Assembly: GCA_913009825.1 (NCBI GenBank)
Contig: CAJVYQ010000002.1
Coordinates: 18,675-82,674 of the forward strand
Source of the DNA: an uncultured Deferribacteres bacterium
Lineage (GTDB): Bacteria; Zhuqueibacterota; JdFR-76; DREG01
Length of the DNA: 64,000 nucleotides
Direction: 5' to 3'
The stretch's first letter is position 1; each line of letters opens with the position of its first letter. Positions 8,200 through 17,713 of this stretch are shown here, in pieces. The translations under genes were made by a program, and so were the position numbers. The notes under the pieces were generated by a model. The model had not been told where the DNA came from. It worked only from the letters and a program-made list of their open reading frames with translations, and searched no databases.

Positions 8200-8235
8200 G
8201 TAAAAATATTTATTTAACCGGTCAATAATTTTTAC
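8200..8235. repeat. Inverted repeat in the divergent intergenic region
   Basis: GTAAAAAT (8200-8207) and ATTTTTAC (8228-8235) are perfect inverted copies in the AT-rich region between the divergent OmpA-family gene and the barrel-TPR gene. They sit just before the AAAGGAG ribosome-binding site (8249-8255) of the latter. This could be an operator or a 5'-UTR hairpin. The rest of 7997-8263 shows nothing else I can name. Confidence 0.3.
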
Positions 8236-8263
8236 ATAATAGTCCATTTAAAGGAGAAAATCC

Positions 8264-9565
8264 ATGAAAAAACTTACTTTTATTCTACTGGCTGTTTTCA
8301 TTTTAACCAATATTGCCTTCACCCAAATTTCTAAAAAATTAGAACTGGGCGGTAATTTGGGCACAAATTACCTGATTGGTGATTCTCCTATCAAAGCTTC
8401 CCAAATCTTCTCCCCCAATATCGGCGTCTTTTCTATTTATCGGTTCTCTCCTAAATTTTCTTTAAAAACTCAAGTGGGATGGGGTCAGTTTAATGTTGAC
8501 TTCAATGGTTTTAATATGCAAACATCTATGATTCCGGTGGAACTTGTCGGCATGTATTCTTTGAACAACAATGGAAAATTCAGGCCATTTATTCACGCTG
8601 GTGCGGGTATCATGAATTTTAAAATCAACAATTCGAATAGATTTAATGATGGCATTTTTATCGGCGGCATGGGATTCAAATTTTCATTATCTGAGCGTAT
8701 AGATTGGTTATTAAGTGCAGATATCCGTTATACAACCGGCGATGATTTTAACGGATACAACGGTGGCCTAAAAGACGGCTACTTCGCCCTGCAATCCGGT
8801 TTTTCTTACCATTTGGCAAAACCGGATCGGTTTAAAAGAAATCAACAACAGAAAAAACCGGAGATTCTTGCCAATTTGCCTGACCGATCCAATACCCAAA
8901 CCGGCACCCAACAAAGTAATGATGCTTTATTGGATTTAGTTCAATTACGCTCCAGAGTAACAAAATTGAAAGATGAGATCGACAGCAAAGATGCACAAAT
9001 AGAAGAGTTGAAGACATTGGTCAAAATTAAATCGCAAAAAATTTCACTTTATGAAGCACAGGTGGCGGAACTGCAGAAGCAAAAAAATAGCGGCACACAG
9101 CCAAATTATCACTATGCAACCAGAGCGACAGAATCACCCACCGCCAGATCCATTTCCAACCAGAGAGAAACCCGGACATATTCGGTAAAACAAAGGTATC
9201 AAAACGCTCTTGCCAATTTTAATGCAAAAAAATTCCATGCCGCCATTTCAAAACTTACGCAATTGTCCAATGAAAATCCAAACCATCGGCTTGCAGGAAA
9301 TTTTATTTATTGGATCGGTGAAAGTTATTTTGGCCTTAGAAATTATGCCTCCGCGCTCGAAGCGTTTAAAAATGTAGCAAAATACAAAAGCTCTCCCAAA
9401 TTGGACGATTCTCTTCTAATGTCCGGGCTCTGTTATCTGAAACTTGGCGATGGCGGAAAGGCAAAACAGAAATTTCAGGAATTGTTGCAAAAATACCCCA
9501 AGAGCGAATATCGTGGAAAAGCGCGACGATATCTGCAATCCTTAACACGACAAATTATCTCCTGA
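8264..9565 (+). CDS. Outer-membrane barrel / coiled-coil / TPR protein (YbgF-like C-terminus)
   Basis: A 433-residue secreted protein. The signal peptide (MKKLTFILLAVFILTNIAFT, 1-20) is followed by an OmpA/OmpW-like beta-barrel of alternating hydrophobic and aromatic strands (about 25-185). Next come a Lys/Gln linker and a coiled coil (about 222-270, DLVQLRSRVTKLKDEIDSKD). The C-terminal TPR block (about 300-430) has two repeats of the form RYQNALANFNAKKFHAAISK and ALEAFKNVAKYKSS, the arrangement of CpoB/YbgF periplasmic proteins. It probably combines an outer-membrane anchor with a periplasmic scaffold for envelope or Tol-Pal-linked functions; that role is inference. It has a strong AAAGGAG ribosome-binding site and shares a terminator with the convergent glyS. 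Confidence 0.78.
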   Translation: MKKLTFILLAVFILTNIAFTQISKKLELGGNLGTNYLIGDSPIKASQIFSPNIGVFSIYRFSPKFSLKTQVGWGQFNVDFNGFNMQTSMIPVELVGMYSLNNNGKFRPFIHAGAGIMNFKINNSNRFNDGIFIGGMGFKFSLSERIDWLLSADIRYTTGDDFNGYNGGLKDGYFALQSGFSYHLAKPDRFKRNQQQKKPEILANLPDRSNTQTGTQQSNDALLDLVQLRSRVTKLKDEIDSKDAQIEELKTLVKIKSQKISLYEAQVAELQKQKNSGTQPNYHYATRATESPTARSISNQRETRTYSVKQRYQNALANFNAKKFHAAISKLTQLSNENPNHRLAGNFIYWIGESYFGLRNYASALEAFKNVAKYKSSPKLDDSLLMSGLCYLKLGDGGKAKQKFQELLQKYPKSEYRGKARRYLQSLTRQIIS

Positions 9566-9573
9566 TCCATATA

Positions 9574-9617
9574 TAAAAAAAGGCTTGTCTCTTTTTGCTT
9601 GACAGGCCTTTTTTTAT
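9574..9617. terminator. Bidirectional intrinsic terminator between convergent genes
   Basis: A-tract, AGGCTTGTC (9581-9589), an 11-base loop, GACAGGCCT (9601-9609, one G-T pair) and a T-tract make a hairpin usable on both strands. It sits in the 64-base gap between the plus-strand TPR gene and the minus-strand glycyl-tRNA synthetase gene. Confidence 0.85.
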
Positions 9618-9629
9618 TCTCAAAACAAT

Positions 9630-10961
9630 CTAACCATTTTTTGCCAACGGAACCTCTATCTTTTCATCCAGATAAGCTGACAGTTTTGTAATGGCAATTC
9701 TTTCCTGATTCATCGTATCACGCTCCCGCACCGTCACGGTTCGATCCTCCAGCGACTGGGAATCCACTGTGATACAAAAGGGCGTGCCAATTTCATCCTG
9801 CCGGCGATAGCGTCGGCCGATAGCTCCCGATTCATCATAAAACACATTGGTTTTTCGTCTCAATTCATTGACAATTTTACGCGCCAGTTCCGGCATGCCA
9901 TCTCTTTTAACCAGAGGAAAAATGGCCGCTTTTATCGGCGCAATATGGGGAGAAAATTTTAAAAACACCCGTTTATCCCCTTTCACTTCTTCTTCGGAAT
10001 AGGCGTCGGTTAGACAGGTTAATAAAGTTCTGTCTACACCGGCGGATGTTTCTATGATATACGGAACAAACCGTCTGTGCGTTTGCTCTTCGAAATAGGA
10101 AAGATCTTTACCCGAGTATTTGATATGATGCTGTAAATCGAAATCGGTACGGTTATGAATCCCTTCCAACTCGTGCCAGCCGAATGGAAATTCATACTCG
10201 ATGTCGAAAGCGGCCTTTGCGTAATGTGCCAATTCATCTTTGCCATGGCGATGAAAACGCAATTTCTCCTTTGTAATTCCCAAATAGCTGTACCACGCCA
10301 TCCTTTTTTCTTTCCAATATTCGAACCATTTTTCATCCTCTTCCGGTTTAACAAAATATTGCATTTCCATCTGCTCAAATTCACGTGTGCGGAAAATAAA
10401 ATTGCCCGGTGTAATCTCATTACGAAACGCTTTTCCGATTTGTGCAATCCCGAATGGAATCTTTTGTCGCGAAGGCTTCTGAACATTCAAAAAATTTACA
10501 TAAATTCCCTGGGCTGTTTCCGGTCGCAGAAACACAACATTGGCATCTTCCTCAACCGGACCCATGTGCGTTTTAAACATCAGGTTAAACTGACGTGCTT
10601 CCGTCAATTCGCCACCGCAGGAGGGACACCGGTCGCTTTTAACCATATCCGCACGAAACCGCTGTTTGCACTGTTTACAATCCACCAGCGGATCGGTGAA
10701 CCCCTCGATATGACCGGATGCTTCCCAGACTTTGGGATGCATCAGAATACTGGCATCCAGGCCTTCAATATCTTCACGCCAAACAACCATGTGTTTCCAC
10801 CAAAATTCTTTGATGTTCTTTTTCAATTCCACGCCAAGAGGGCCATAATCCCAACAACTATTGATACCGCCATAAATTTCACTGGATTGAAAGATGAACC
10901 CTCTCCTCTTGCAGAGAGACACCAACTTATCCATCAAATTATCATTTTGATTCTTTTTCAC
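9630..10961 (-). CDS. glyS: Glycyl-tRNA synthetase, alpha2 (class IIA) type
   Basis: A 443-residue homodimeric glycine-tRNA ligase of the type shared by Gram-positives, archaea and eukaryotes, not the alpha2beta2 form of E. coli. Motif 1 lies in [17 protein letters not shown] near residue 31. A Cys4 zinc site (C95, C98, C112, C115) precedes [13 protein letters not shown], and class II motif 2 is at about 180 ([20 protein letters not shown]). The anticodon-binding domain fills the last 110 residues ([20 protein letters not shown]). It ends a long minus-strand operon. Its start abuts the recO stop (0 bp gap), so translation is probably coupled. Confidence 0.95.
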   Translation of the reverse strand: MKKNQNDNLMDKLVSLCKRRGFIFQSSEIYGGINSCWDYGPLGVELKKNIKEFWWKHMVVWREDIEGLDASILMHPKVWEASGHIEGFTDPLVDCKQCKQRFRADMVKSDRCPSCGGELTEARQFNLMFKTHMGPVEEDANVVFLRPETAQGIYVNFLNVQKPSRQKIPFGIAQIGKAFRNEITPGNFIFRTREFEQMEMQYFVKPEEDEKWFEYWKEKRMAWYSYLGITKEKLRFHRHGKDELAHYAKAAFDIEYEFPFGWHELEGIHNRTDFDLQHHIKYSGKDLSYFEEQTHRRFVPYIIETSAGVDRTLLTCLTDAYSEEEVKGDKRVFLKFSPHIAPIKAAIFPLVKRDGMPELARKIVNELRRKTNVFYDESGAIGRRYRRQDEIGTPFCITVDSQSLEDRTVTVRERDTMNQERIAITKLSAYLDEKIEVPLAKNG

Positions 10962-11750
10962 TCACAGTTCTCCTTTTTTCAACTCCCGATTCCCGTCTTC
11001 AATTCTTTTTAGAAAATCCAGCGCCTTCAACTTTTTCAGGCCTTCCGCGTAATACTGCATATACTGCCAGCTTAATTGGTGGGTTTCCGAATGAAGCCGT
11101 GCCGGTATTTTAATTTCTGCTATTTTTACCGCAGACTTGTCATAAAAATATAATAATAATTTAACGCATTTTTCTGAGATTTCCAGACCATTTTCAATTT
11201 TGCTCCGGCAGTGACAACAATAGTAGCCGCCTTCTTTAATTGAAAAAGATACCTTTTCTCCCCCCAGTGGCCGGCCACAAGATAAACAATGGCGTAATTT
11301 CGGACGAAAACCGGAATTGGCCAGCCAGTGCCAAATAAATTGATAAAATATCAATTCCGGCTGAACCGCTATTTCCAGACTGCTCAGTGAAGCAATCAGT
11401 TTTCTGAACAGTTTTGGATTAGCCATTTTTTCCGTTTCAGCCTTGTTGATAAATTCAAGAATCGCCAAACCCAGTGACAGGCGGTGCAAATCGGTGTGCA
11501 AATGCTGAAACGAATGAATAATCTCGGCCTGACTAAGTGTTTGGAGTTCCCGTGTTTCTTTCGTGTAATATACAATGGAAACATGCTGCATCAGATCCAA
11601 CGCTCCGCCAAGTCTGCTTTTTGCTCTTCGTGCTCCTTTGGCGAGCAGGGATACTTTCCCCTGGTTTAACGTGTAACAGGTTACCAACTTACTGGTTTCC
11701 AGATAATTCATTACCCGGAGAATTACCCCTTCTGTCTTAATGATAGCCAT
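10962..11750 (-). CDS. recO: DNA repair protein RecO
   Basis: A 262-residue RecO. The N-terminal OB-fold begins KTEGVILRVMNYLETSKLVT and continues through GKVSLLAKGARRAKSRLGGALD. A helical domain and a zinc site follow, with C-x2-C in CLSCGRP and C-x2-C in YYCCHC (about 172-200). RecO loads RecA with RecR/RecF and anneals SSB-coated single strands in gap repair. The gene is 4 bp downstream of mgtE and directly abuts glyS. A recF homologue is encoded near the origin in this window. Confidence 0.9.
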   Translation of the reverse strand: MAIIKTEGVILRVMNYLETSKLVTCYTLNQGKVSLLAKGARRAKSRLGGALDLMQHVSIVYYTKETRELQTLSQAEIIHSFQHLHTDLHRLSLGLAILEFINKAETEKMANPKLFRKLIASLSSLEIAVQPELIFYQFIWHWLANSGFRPKLRHCLSCGRPLGGEKVSFSIKEGGYYCCHCRSKIENGLEISEKCVKLLLYFYDKSAVKIAEIKIPARLHSETHQLSWQYMQYYAEGLKKLKALDFLKRIEDGNRELKKGEL

Positions 11751-11754
11751 GCAA

Positions 11755-13155
11755 TCAGTGAAATAATTTCAAAAACAAAGAGATGATGCCAAAATAGATC
11801 AGCAAACCCAGAATATCATTGCTGGTTGTTATAAACGGGCTGGTGGCCACAGCAGGATCGATTTTCAGTTTGCGCAAAATAAAAGGCAGAAATGTTCCCA
11901 TCATTGCGGCGTTAATCACAACCAAAAATAACGAAACGGCAATTGCCAAACCCAAATAAAAATCTTTGAGCCAAAACCAGGAAATAGCTTGAATCCCGGC
12001 AGCCAAAATTAATCCGATGAGAAGAGCAATCCAGAGTTCATTCTTCATTCTTCTGCCGGTTTCCAGCAGACCGATCTCTCCGGTTGCCAAACCCCGGATG
12101 ATAACAATCGCCGATTGATTCCCCACATTTCCGCCAACCGCCATAATCAGAGGGATAAAAAATACAATAGAGAGAACTTGGATCATGGAAGCTTGAAAAT
12201 TTTTCATGAGAAGACCGGAAATTGTTTCCCCCAAAAAAGCAACGATCAGCCACGGCAATCTGGACCGGGTAACACGAAATGGAGAGGTTTCACTGATATC
12301 CAATTCGGTGATACCGGCAATTTTTTGCGCATCCTCACTGGCCTCTTCTTCCATTACATCAACGATGTCGTCAATGGTAATTCGTCCGATCAGTTTTTTC
12401 TCATTATCCACAACCGGTAATGAAATTAAATCATATTTTTTAAACAGGTTGGCCACTTCTTCCTGATCCACATGCACGCCTACATAGATCACATCATCAT
12501 TCATTACATGGTGCACTTTTACTCCCGGACGGGTTAAAAGCAAATCCTGCAACGGGAGAACGCCGATCAACATGTTTTCATCATCCACAACGAACACGTT
12601 ATAAATTTCATCGATTTCTTCAGCCATGTGGCGAATTATTTGAATGGCTTGATCTACAGTCAAATTCTTATTTACGGCGACAAACTCTTTGGCCATGATA
12701 CCGCCGGCCGTATCTTCTTCGTGAGCCAGCAATTCCCGCACTTCGGCGGAATCCTGCGTATCGATGGAACTAAGCACCTTTTCCGCAACGTTATCCGGTA
12801 ATGCGGCCACAATGTCCGCAGCATCATCCGAATCCATCTCTTCCACAACTTCGGAAATCCGGGTGTCATCTATTTGCTCCAATATCTCCGATTGCAACGG
12901 TTGATCGATCTCAATCAACACTTCCGAAGCTATCTCGGAATCCAGTAAAGAAAACAGGTACAACCGTTCATTGCTGGAAAGATGACTGGCTATTTCTGCA
13001 ATATCGGCCGGATGCAATTCTTTCAGAATATTTCGGATAAAACCGTTTGCCCGGTTTTGAATCAGAACATTTAAATCCTCAACCGTTGCTTCCAGCCAAT
13101 TGTCTGTTAAATAAGCTTCTTCTTTTTTTCGAGGAACCGACATAATTTTTTCCAT
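11755..13155 (-). CDS. mgtE: Magnesium transporter MgtE
   Basis: A 466-residue Mg2+ channel of the inner membrane. It has the N-terminal superhelical MgtE_N domain (about 15-140, with LHPADIAEIASHL and DDAADIVAALP), two CBS domains (about 145-265, MAKEFVAVNKNLTVDQAI and VMNDDVIYVGVH), the plug helix, and the five-helix membrane domain from about 300. The pore region PLIMAVGGNVGNQSAIVIIRG is intact. The cytosolic domains gate the pore by intracellular Mg2+. The ATG at 13155 overlaps the upstream rsmA gene by 49 bp. An alternative ATG at 13143 reduces the overlap to 37 bp and cannot be excluded. Confidence 0.93.
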   Translation of the reverse strand: MEKIMSVPRKKEEAYLTDNWLEATVEDLNVLIQNRANGFIRNILKELHPADIAEIASHLSSNERLYLFSLLDSEIASEVLIEIDQPLQSEILEQIDDTRISEVVEEMDSDDAADIVAALPDNVAEKVLSSIDTQDSAEVRELLAHEEDTAGGIMAKEFVAVNKNLTVDQAIQIIRHMAEEIDEIYNVFVVDDENMLIGVLPLQDLLLTRPGVKVHHVMNDDVIYVGVHVDQEEVANLFKKYDLISLPVVDNEKKLIGRITIDDIVDVMEEEASEDAQKIAGITELDISETSPFRVTRSRLPWLIVAFLGETISGLLMKNFQASMIQVLSIVFFIPLIMAVGGNVGNQSAIVIIRGLATGEIGLLETGRRMKNELWIALLIGLILAAGIQAISWFWLKDFYLGLAIAVSLFLVVINAAMMGTFLPFILRKLKIDPAVATSPFITTSNDILGLLIYFGIISLFLKLFH

Positions 13156-13904
13156 TCTTCAACGGTAAGATCTTCCGCTCTTCTGCTCAAATCAAACGGC
13201 ACAGATTCTATTTCTTCCCGATCAAAATAAGAACGTAACGAATTTCTTAGTTGCTTGCGTCTTTGATTAAATGCTGTTTTTACAAGTTTCTGAAAAAAAA
13301 GCATGTCGCAATTTAACGTAACTTCCGGTCGAATATCCAATGAAATTACTGCCGAATCCACTTTCGGCTTGGGTCTGAAAACATGTTTTGAGACTTTAAA
13401 AACTAATTTTACATCATAAAAAGTTTGCATCAGTACAGACAATATTCCGTACAGTTTGCTCCCGGAAGTGGAAACAATTCTTTGAGCAACTTCAACCTGC
13501 ACCATAAAAACCGCTTTTTGAACAAGAGGATGTACCGACAGCATTTTAAACAATACGGAACTGGTAATGTTGTACGGCAAATTCCCGATCCACTTCAGCC
13601 TGCGTTTTTGCAAGTTCAGAGAATTAATATCAAAAGATAAAAAATCTCCATGCACAATTTCAATTTTAGTGCACTGCGCCAAATTTTGCCGCAGCAGGTC
13701 AACCGAGCGGGAATCAATTTCTACGATAACAAATGAAGCGGGTTTATCACAAAAAAATTGGGTCAGAACTCCTCTTCCCGGCCCAATTTCAACAATTAAA
13801 TCATCTTTTGAGACTTGAATTAAATTAACAATTTTCCCGGCAATATTTTTGTCGATTAAAAAATTTTGACCTAACGATTGTTTCGGCTTGAAATTGAGTT
13901 GCAT
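13107..13904 (-). CDS. rsmA: 16S rRNA (adenine-1518/1519-N6)-dimethyltransferase
   Basis: A 265-residue KsgA-type enzyme that dimethylates the two adjacent adenines in the helix 45 loop. N-terminal KPKQSLGQNFLIDKNIAGKI and SAM motif I VEIGPGRGVLTQFF are present, as is the adenine-pocket motif NLPYNITSSVLFKM. The C-terminal rRNA-binding region FNQRRKQLRNSLR is typical. It lies 32 bp downstream of tatD, and the association of tatD, rsmA and metG is common in bacteria. The 3' end overlaps mgtE. Confidence 0.94.
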   Translation of the reverse strand: MQLNFKPKQSLGQNFLIDKNIAGKIVNLIQVSKDDLIVEIGPGRGVLTQFFCDKPASFVIVEIDSRSVDLLRQNLAQCTKIEIVHGDFLSFDINSLNLQKRRLKWIGNLPYNITSSVLFKMLSVHPLVQKAVFMVQVEVAQRIVSTSGSKLYGILSVLMQTFYDVKLVFKVSKHVFRPKPKVDSAVISLDIRPEVTLNCDMLFFQKLVKTAFNQRRKQLRNSLRSYFDREEIESVPFDLSRRAEDLTVEEWKKLCRFLEKKKKLI

Positions 13905-13936
13905 CGATCTCTTCCATATCGCTACCGGTAAATTAA

Positions 13937-14707
13937 TTATTTGTTGAGTTTGGGGAAAATCTGTTCCGCTAAAGCTGTTGTTACCTGCGCCGTTTTTTCA
14001 ACACTTACTTCGTGGAGTTCTGCCTGTTTTCCGGCAATATATGGAATAAAAGCGGGTTCATTTTGCTTGCTTCTGTTGGGAACCGGAGCCATGAAAGGTG
14101 CATCCGTTTCCAGCAACTGTTTTTTTAGAGGAAGTAACCGCGCTACACGGGCGGAGTTAGATTTTTTAAACGTAATATTTCCGGTAAACGAAATGACAAA
14201 TCCCATATCCAGAACTTCTCTGCCTCTATGTTCATCTTCGGAAAAACAGTGAAACACGCCGCGGAGATTTTTATATGATTTCTGTTTTAAAATCGAAATC
14301 AGATCGACAAACGCCTCACGGTTATGAAGAATTACCGGCAAAGAAACCTCGCTTGCCAGTTTTAAAAATAGCTCCAGAATTTCTTTTTGCACCGCATGCG
14401 GTGCATAATCCCGGTAATAATCCAGCCCCAATTCTCCAATTGCCACTACTTTGGGATGCTGCGCCATCCGATAAAATTCATCCAGCAGGGAAGGATTAAA
14501 CTGCTGTGATTCCTGAGGATGTACCCCGATTGCCGCAAAAACCGGAGAATATTTTTCCGCCAACCTGACGGCATCCCGGCTGCTCTTCAGATCGATGGAG
14601 GGAACAATGAATTTATCCACTCCCGCCTGCAGCGCCCGGTTTATGATTCCATCCATCTCTGCCTGGAAATCCGGGAAAGTGAGATGAGTGTGTGTATCGA
14701 TGAACAT
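13937..14707 (-). CDS. tatD: TatD-family metal-dependent deoxyribonuclease
   Basis: A 256-residue TIM-barrel amidohydrolase-fold nuclease. Metal-binding residues are in IDTHTHLTFP (HxH at 6-8), AIGELGLDYYRD, ILHNREAF, GVFHCFSED and LLETDAPFMAPVPNR. TatD enzymes have 3'-5' exonuclease activity on DNA and RNA and have been linked to repair and to D-aminoacyl-tRNA processing. It sits 18 bp downstream of metG, a very common pairing, and 32 bp upstream of rsmA. Confidence 0.92.
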   Translation of the reverse strand: MFIDTHTHLTFPDFQAEMDGIINRALQAGVDKFIVPSIDLKSSRDAVRLAEKYSPVFAAIGVHPQESQQFNPSLLDEFYRMAQHPKVVAIGELGLDYYRDYAPHAVQKEILELFLKLASEVSLPVILHNREAFVDLISILKQKSYKNLRGVFHCFSEDEHRGREVLDMGFVISFTGNITFKKSNSARVARLLPLKKQLLETDAPFMAPVPNRSKQNEPAFIPYIAGKQAELHEVSVEKTAQVTTALAEQIFPKLNK

Positions 14708-14725
14708 GGAATGGATAATCCGGAT

Positions 14726-16816
14726 TTATTTAATTCCGGAACCCGGCGCCAATTCTCTGTCCAGCGTTAAGACAGAGATATTTTCACCTTGCGAAGCTGC
14801 CAGTAACATGCCGTTGGATTCCGTTCCGCGAATAACCGCCGGTTCCAAATTGGCAACCACTACAATTAATTTGCCGACCAATTCTTCCGGTTGATAAGAT
14901 TCGGCAATTCCGGCAACTATCTGCCGTTCTTCCGAACCGAGATCTATCTGCAATTTTAACAACCGGTCTGCCTTTGCAACCGGTTCAGCGGCCAACACTT
15001 TAGCCACTTTTAATTCTATCTTTTTAAAATCATCAAATGAAACACGCTCCACAATGTTCTCCTCTTTTTTCTGCTCATTTTCAAAATTCTGTTTTTCTGC
15101 GCCGGACTTGTCGGGATTAGTAAATTTGTGCAATTTTTCTATTTCCTTTATGATCACATCATCTTCAATTTTAGGGAAAAGGACTTCCGCTTTGTTCAAC
15201 GGATGCCCGGGTGTTAAATGAACCCGGAACACCATGTCCCAATTCCGGGTCTCTACATCGCCAGCCAAATTAAGCATCGTCCAGACACGCCGGGCGGTAA
15301 ACGGGAGAAAAGGAAACATGACCACAGCAAGAGTTTTTACCAACCCGAGGCACAAATAGAGAGTTGCAGCACATTTTTCCGGTGCTGTTCTCCTAGTAAC
15401 CCAGGGTTCCCGATCGTTAAAATATTTATTAGCAAACCGGGCCAGGTTCATCATGCCCCGGCAGGCCTGCCTGATCTCAAATTTCTCAATCCAGGTGCCG
15501 ATCTGAGCGGGTGATTTTTTTATCTGCTGCAATACTTCCATATCCAATTCATCATATTTTCCGGGTTCGGGAACACGATTGTTAAAATATTTCTCCACAA
15601 ATGTCAGTGTTCGATGAATGAAGTTACCTAAAATATCCGCAAGTTCCGAATTACTTCTGGCCTGAAAATCCTTCCATGAAAAATCGGCATCTTTGGTTTC
15701 CGGTGCGATGGAGGTAAGGACATAGCGCAAATTATCGGCCGGAAACATCTCCAGATATTCATCCAACCAGACCGCATAATTTCTGCTGGTGGATAATTTA
15801 TTACCCTCAAGATTTAAAAATTCATTGGCCGGCACATTGTCGGGCAGCACAAAATCACCGTGCGCCATCAGCATGGCAGGAAAAATCAAACAATGGAAAA
15901 CAATATTATCCTTACCGATAAAATGGACAAGTTTTGTCTTCTGATCCTGCCAATATTCTTTCCAGAGCTCCGGGTTTCCCTGTAAATCCGCCCATTCCTT
16001 GGTGGCGGAAATATAACCGATGGGGGCATCGAACCAAACATATAAAACCTTGCCGGAAACATCCGCTCCGTTGGCAACATCTTCCGGGATAGAAACTCCC
16101 CACGACATGTCCCTGGTTACTGCACGCTCTCTTAAACCGTCATTGAACCAACTTTTAACTTGCCCTAAAACATTGGTTCTCCATTCCGGATGCCCGGAAA
16201 TCCAGTTTTCCAATTTTTTCTGAAACCGGGAGAGAGGAAGGTACCAATGGGTAGTCTTTTTTAATACCGGTTTTGCATTGGTTACGGCGCTGCGCGGTTC
16301 AATTAAATCAGTCGGACTTAATGAACTGCCGCATTTTTCGCACTGATCGCCGTAAGCTTCCTTAAAACCACATTTGGGGCAGATGCCGCGGACAAAACGG
16401 TCGGCTAAAAACATCTCCGCTTCGGGATCATAAAGCTGCTCTTCTGTTTTAAGGACAAAAACACCTTTTTTTGCCAGAGTTCGGAAAAAATCCCGGCTGG
16501 TTTGATGATGAACTTTTGAAGAAGTCCGGCCGTAATAATCAAATTTTATGCCAAATTGAGCGAAACTTGCCTTGTTTTTTTCATGATAAAAATCAACAAT
16601 TTTCTGCGGTGAAATACCTTCCTGGCGCGCGCGTAACATGATGGGAACACCGTGCTCATCCGATCCGCAGATATAAATAACATCGTTCCCTTTCAATCGA
16701 TGATAACGCACATAGATATCTGCCGGCAGATAAGCGCCTGCCAGGTGGCCCAGATGGATCGGTCCGTTTGCATACGGTAATGCGCTCGTGACTAATATTT
16801 TTTCTTTTCTATTCAA
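14726..16816 (-). CDS. metG: Methionyl-tRNA synthetase with C-terminal tRNA-binding domain
   Basis: A 696-residue class I synthetase. The HIGH motif appears as HLGH (21-24) and the KMSKS motif as KLSTS in LEGNKLSTSRNYAVW. A four-Cys zinc knuckle (CPKCGFKEAYGDQCEKCG) is present in the CP domain. The last 100 residues (from about 595, FDDFKKIELKVAKVLAAEPV) form the EMAP/Trbp111-like OB-fold that mediates dimerisation and tRNA binding, joined by a Lys/Glu-rich linker. The start codon overlaps the stop of the PSP1-domain gene by 4 bp (ATGA), so the two are translationally coupled. Confidence 0.95.
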   Translation of the reverse strand: MNRKEKILVTSALPYANGPIHLGHLAGAYLPADIYVRYHRLKGNDVIYICGSDEHGVPIMLRARQEGISPQKIVDFYHEKNKASFAQFGIKFDYYGRTSSKVHHQTSRDFFRTLAKKGVFVLKTEEQLYDPEAEMFLADRFVRGICPKCGFKEAYGDQCEKCGSSLSPTDLIEPRSAVTNAKPVLKKTTHWYLPLSRFQKKLENWISGHPEWRTNVLGQVKSWFNDGLRERAVTRDMSWGVSIPEDVANGADVSGKVLYVWFDAPIGYISATKEWADLQGNPELWKEYWQDQKTKLVHFIGKDNIVFHCLIFPAMLMAHGDFVLPDNVPANEFLNLEGNKLSTSRNYAVWLDEYLEMFPADNLRYVLTSIAPETKDADFSWKDFQARSNSELADILGNFIHRTLTFVEKYFNNRVPEPGKYDELDMEVLQQIKKSPAQIGTWIEKFEIRQACRGMMNLARFANKYFNDREPWVTRRTAPEKCAATLYLCLGLVKTLAVVMFPFLPFTARRVWTMLNLAGDVETRNWDMVFRVHLTPGHPLNKAEVLFPKIEDDVIIKEIEKLHKFTNPDKSGAEKQNFENEQKKEENIVERVSFDDFKKIELKVAKVLAAEPVAKADRLLKLQIDLGSEERQIVAGIAESYQPEELVGKLIVVVANLEPAVIRGTESNGMLLAASQGENISVLTLDRELAPGSGIK

Positions 16817-17676
16817 TGGGATGTTGTCTCTTCTCTTGAGGGGTTGGCAGTACCTTTACTATTTTTTTTTGAAGACAGCAACAGATTGCTCATTTCATCT
16901 AAACTATATTGTTCATATTTTGTATTGGAATATTTTAAAATCACTTCCTCTTTAATGAAATCAACCCTGTCTACCGTCGCTTTCCCTGTAGGGGTTACAA
17001 TTGTTTGCCCTACATCCGGAAATTGTTCCAAAGCGTTTTGGTAAAAATCGATTTCATAGCGCAGACAGCATTTTAACCGGCCGCAAACGCCGGAAAGCTT
17101 GGATGGATTTAAAGGTAAATTTTGTTCCTTTGCGATTTGCGTGGTAATGGTATCAAACTCGTGCATGATAGTTGTGCAACAAAGCTGTAAGCCGCAGGGA
17201 CCGTATCCCCCCATGCGCCGTGCTTCATCACGAACCCCTATTTGGCGCAGCTCTATTCTGGTACGATATACGGCAGCAAGATCTTTCACCAGCTCACGGA
17301 AATCCACTCTTTTATCCGCTGTGAAATAAAATGTGAGCTTATTTCTGTCAAATTGATATTCCGTGTCTACTAATTTCATATTCAGCTGATGATGGGAAAT
17401 TTTATCTTTGCATACGTCGAAGGCTTCCTGTTCCAATTTCCGGTTTTCTTTCAGCTTGGACGTGTCCTGCAAAGACGGTTTCCGGATAATTTTTTTGATG
17501 CCGTTTTTACGGCTGTCTATATTAAATTGAATACCTACCTGAAAAACCATGCCCAAATCTTCGCCGCGATCCGCCTCGACAATCACATAGTCACCACTTC
17601 TAAAAGGAAATTGCTGCGGATTAGTATAATATTCCCGACGAAAGCCTTTAAAGCCAATTTCCACAACAGAATCCAT
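16813..17676 (-). CDS. ricT: PSP1-domain protein, RicT (YaaT) family
   Basis: A 287-residue homologue of B. subtilis YaaT/RicT. The PSP1 domain occupies roughly residues 60-150 (RNKLTFYFTADKRVDFRELV). Conserved cysteines in GGYGPCGLQLCC and SGVCGRLKCCLRYE match the positions that ligate Fe-S clusters in the RicAFT complex. In Bacillus this complex guides RNase Y mRNA maturation; RicA and RicF partners are not seen here, so the exact role is open. Its place between holB and metG is the usual bacterial neighbourhood (holB-yaaT). A C-terminal Ser/Lys-rich tail follows the domain. Confidence 0.85.
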   Translation of the reverse strand: MDSVVEIGFKGFRREYYTNPQQFPFRSGDYVIVEADRGEDLGMVFQVGIQFNIDSRKNGIKKIIRKPSLQDTSKLKENRKLEQEAFDVCKDKISHHQLNMKLVDTEYQFDRNKLTFYFTADKRVDFRELVKDLAAVYRTRIELRQIGVRDEARRMGGYGPCGLQLCCTTIMHEFDTITTQIAKEQNLPLNPSKLSGVCGRLKCCLRYEIDFYQNALEQFPDVGQTIVTPTGKATVDRVDFIKEEVILKYSNTKYEQYSLDEMSNLLLSSKKNSKGTANPSREETTSH

Positions 17677-17713
17677 GGTTAAACCCTTTATCTATCTTTA
17701 ACAGGCAGGAAAT

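Noticed and set aside
10385..10395. CACGTG in glyS as a third parS site
   Set aside because: Only the six central bases match; the flanks do not fit the consensus.
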